51,675 nt of DNA from Gammaproteobacteria bacterium (GTDB lineage Bacteria; Pseudomonadota; Gammaproteobacteria; Steroidobacterales; Steroidobacteraceae): positions 1 through 51,675 of the forward strand of contig JAQGOC010000061.1 in the NCBI GenBank assembly GCA_028293805.1. Direction: 5' to 3'. Under the pieces are notes generated by a model. That model was not told where the DNA came from and ran no database searches. It saw nothing but the letters and a program-made list of their open reading frames with translations. How positions within the stretch are numbered: position 1 is the stretch's first letter; every line of letters starts with the position of its first letter. Positions 51,550-51,675 of the stretch are shown here, piece after piece. A program made the position numbers and the translations under genes.

Positions 51550-51675
51550 CACCCATTCCGCGCCGCGGCTCGGCGCATCGTACTGGAAACAAAAAGTGCT
51601 CAATCTGCGTAAATGCCGAATTGGCGTCATTGGTCTGGGATATGTCGGCCTGCCGCTGGCGGTGGAGTTCGGCAA
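51542..51675 (+). CDS. Nucleotide-sugar dehydrogenase, N-terminal start (truncated by window end)
   Basis: A GTG at 51542 opens VPDTHSAPRLGASYWKQKVL, then NLRKCRIGVIGLGYVGLPLA ... EFG where the window ends. The segment IGVIGLGYVGLPLAVEFG is the NAD-binding first strand of the UDP-glucose/UDP-N-acetyl sugar dehydrogenase family (WbpA/TviB/WecC type). These oxidise UDP- or GDP-sugars to uronic acids for capsule, Vi or O-antigen synthesis. A second possible start is GTG 51596. The start overlaps the dnaQ stop by 8 bases. It points to a polysaccharide locus continuing to the right. Confidence 0.85.
   Translation, partial: MPDTHSAPRLGASYWKQKVLNLRKCRIGVIGLGYVGLPLAVEFG

Overview
The window reads as one contiguous piece of a GC-rich (roughly 60-65 %) gammaproteobacterial chromosome. 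The dnaQ end has the gammaproteobacterial order mltD / yafS-like methyltransferase / rnhA / dnaQ. The rest is rich in TonB-dependent receptors (TBDRs), ECF sigma/FecR pairs, a TPR-sulfotransferase, an S53 peptidase and DUF6502/DUF5666 proteins. My best guess is a Steroidobacter/Nevskiales-like or xanthomonad-like soil or freshwater bacterium; this is inference, as no rRNA or other marker gene is present. I found no tRNA, rRNA, CRISPR array, intact insertion sequence or prophage.

Layout. 1-2.9 kb: 3' end of an RND efflux pump gene, a DUF1269 protein and an FMN reductase. 3.2-7.4 kb: a complete ECF sigma - FecR - STN-type TBDR signalling cassette closed by a strong hairpin. 7.4-8.3 kb: a decayed VOC/glyoxalase gene and a small basic protein. 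8.6-17.3 kb (minus strand): an OmpR-type two-component system, then a tight TBDR - M20 peptidase - TPR-sulfotransferase operon. 17.5-22.2 kb: an AHSA1/SRPBCC protein behind a striking palindromic operator, a PBP4-type D-Ala-D-Ala carboxypeptidase, a DUF4136 lipoprotein, a DUF2721 membrane protein and a TIGR00027-type methyltransferase.

22.3-33.0 kb is an accessory glycan locus. It holds a polysaccharide deacetylase, a second ECF sigma - FecR - STN TBDR cassette, a GT4 glycosyltransferase, then divergently a PIG-L N-deacetylase, a second GT4, a FemAB/BcsL-like acyltransferase and a GNAT, with a convergent unrecognised protein carrying an acidic DND motif. Embedding a surface-signalling receptor among glycan-modifying enzymes is the most interesting arrangement in the window. 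33.1-37 kb: a standalone CheB methylesterase, a small secreted protein and a Tat-exported molybdenum hydroxylase (IorA/IorB type), with a TetR-like operator upstream. 37.8-42.1 kb: an S53 (kumamolisin-like) peptidase with a clear sigma70 promoter, then a DUF6502 - DUF5666 pair. 42.1-51.7 kb is mostly conserved core: PpiD, a dicarboxylate/amino acid symporter, GST, FabI, MltD, methyltransferase, RNase HI, DnaQ and the start of a nucleotide-sugar dehydrogenase cut by the window end.

How the genes may work together. The two ECF/FecR/TBDR cassettes should each sense an external ligand through the receptor's N-terminal STN domain and relay it through FecR to the sigma factor. The TBDR-M20-sulfotransferase operon looks like uptake plus processing of a peptide or amino-acid conjugate. 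The glycan locus probably builds and edits (N-deacetylates, acylates) a surface or secreted saccharide. These functional readings are inference from family membership and gene order.
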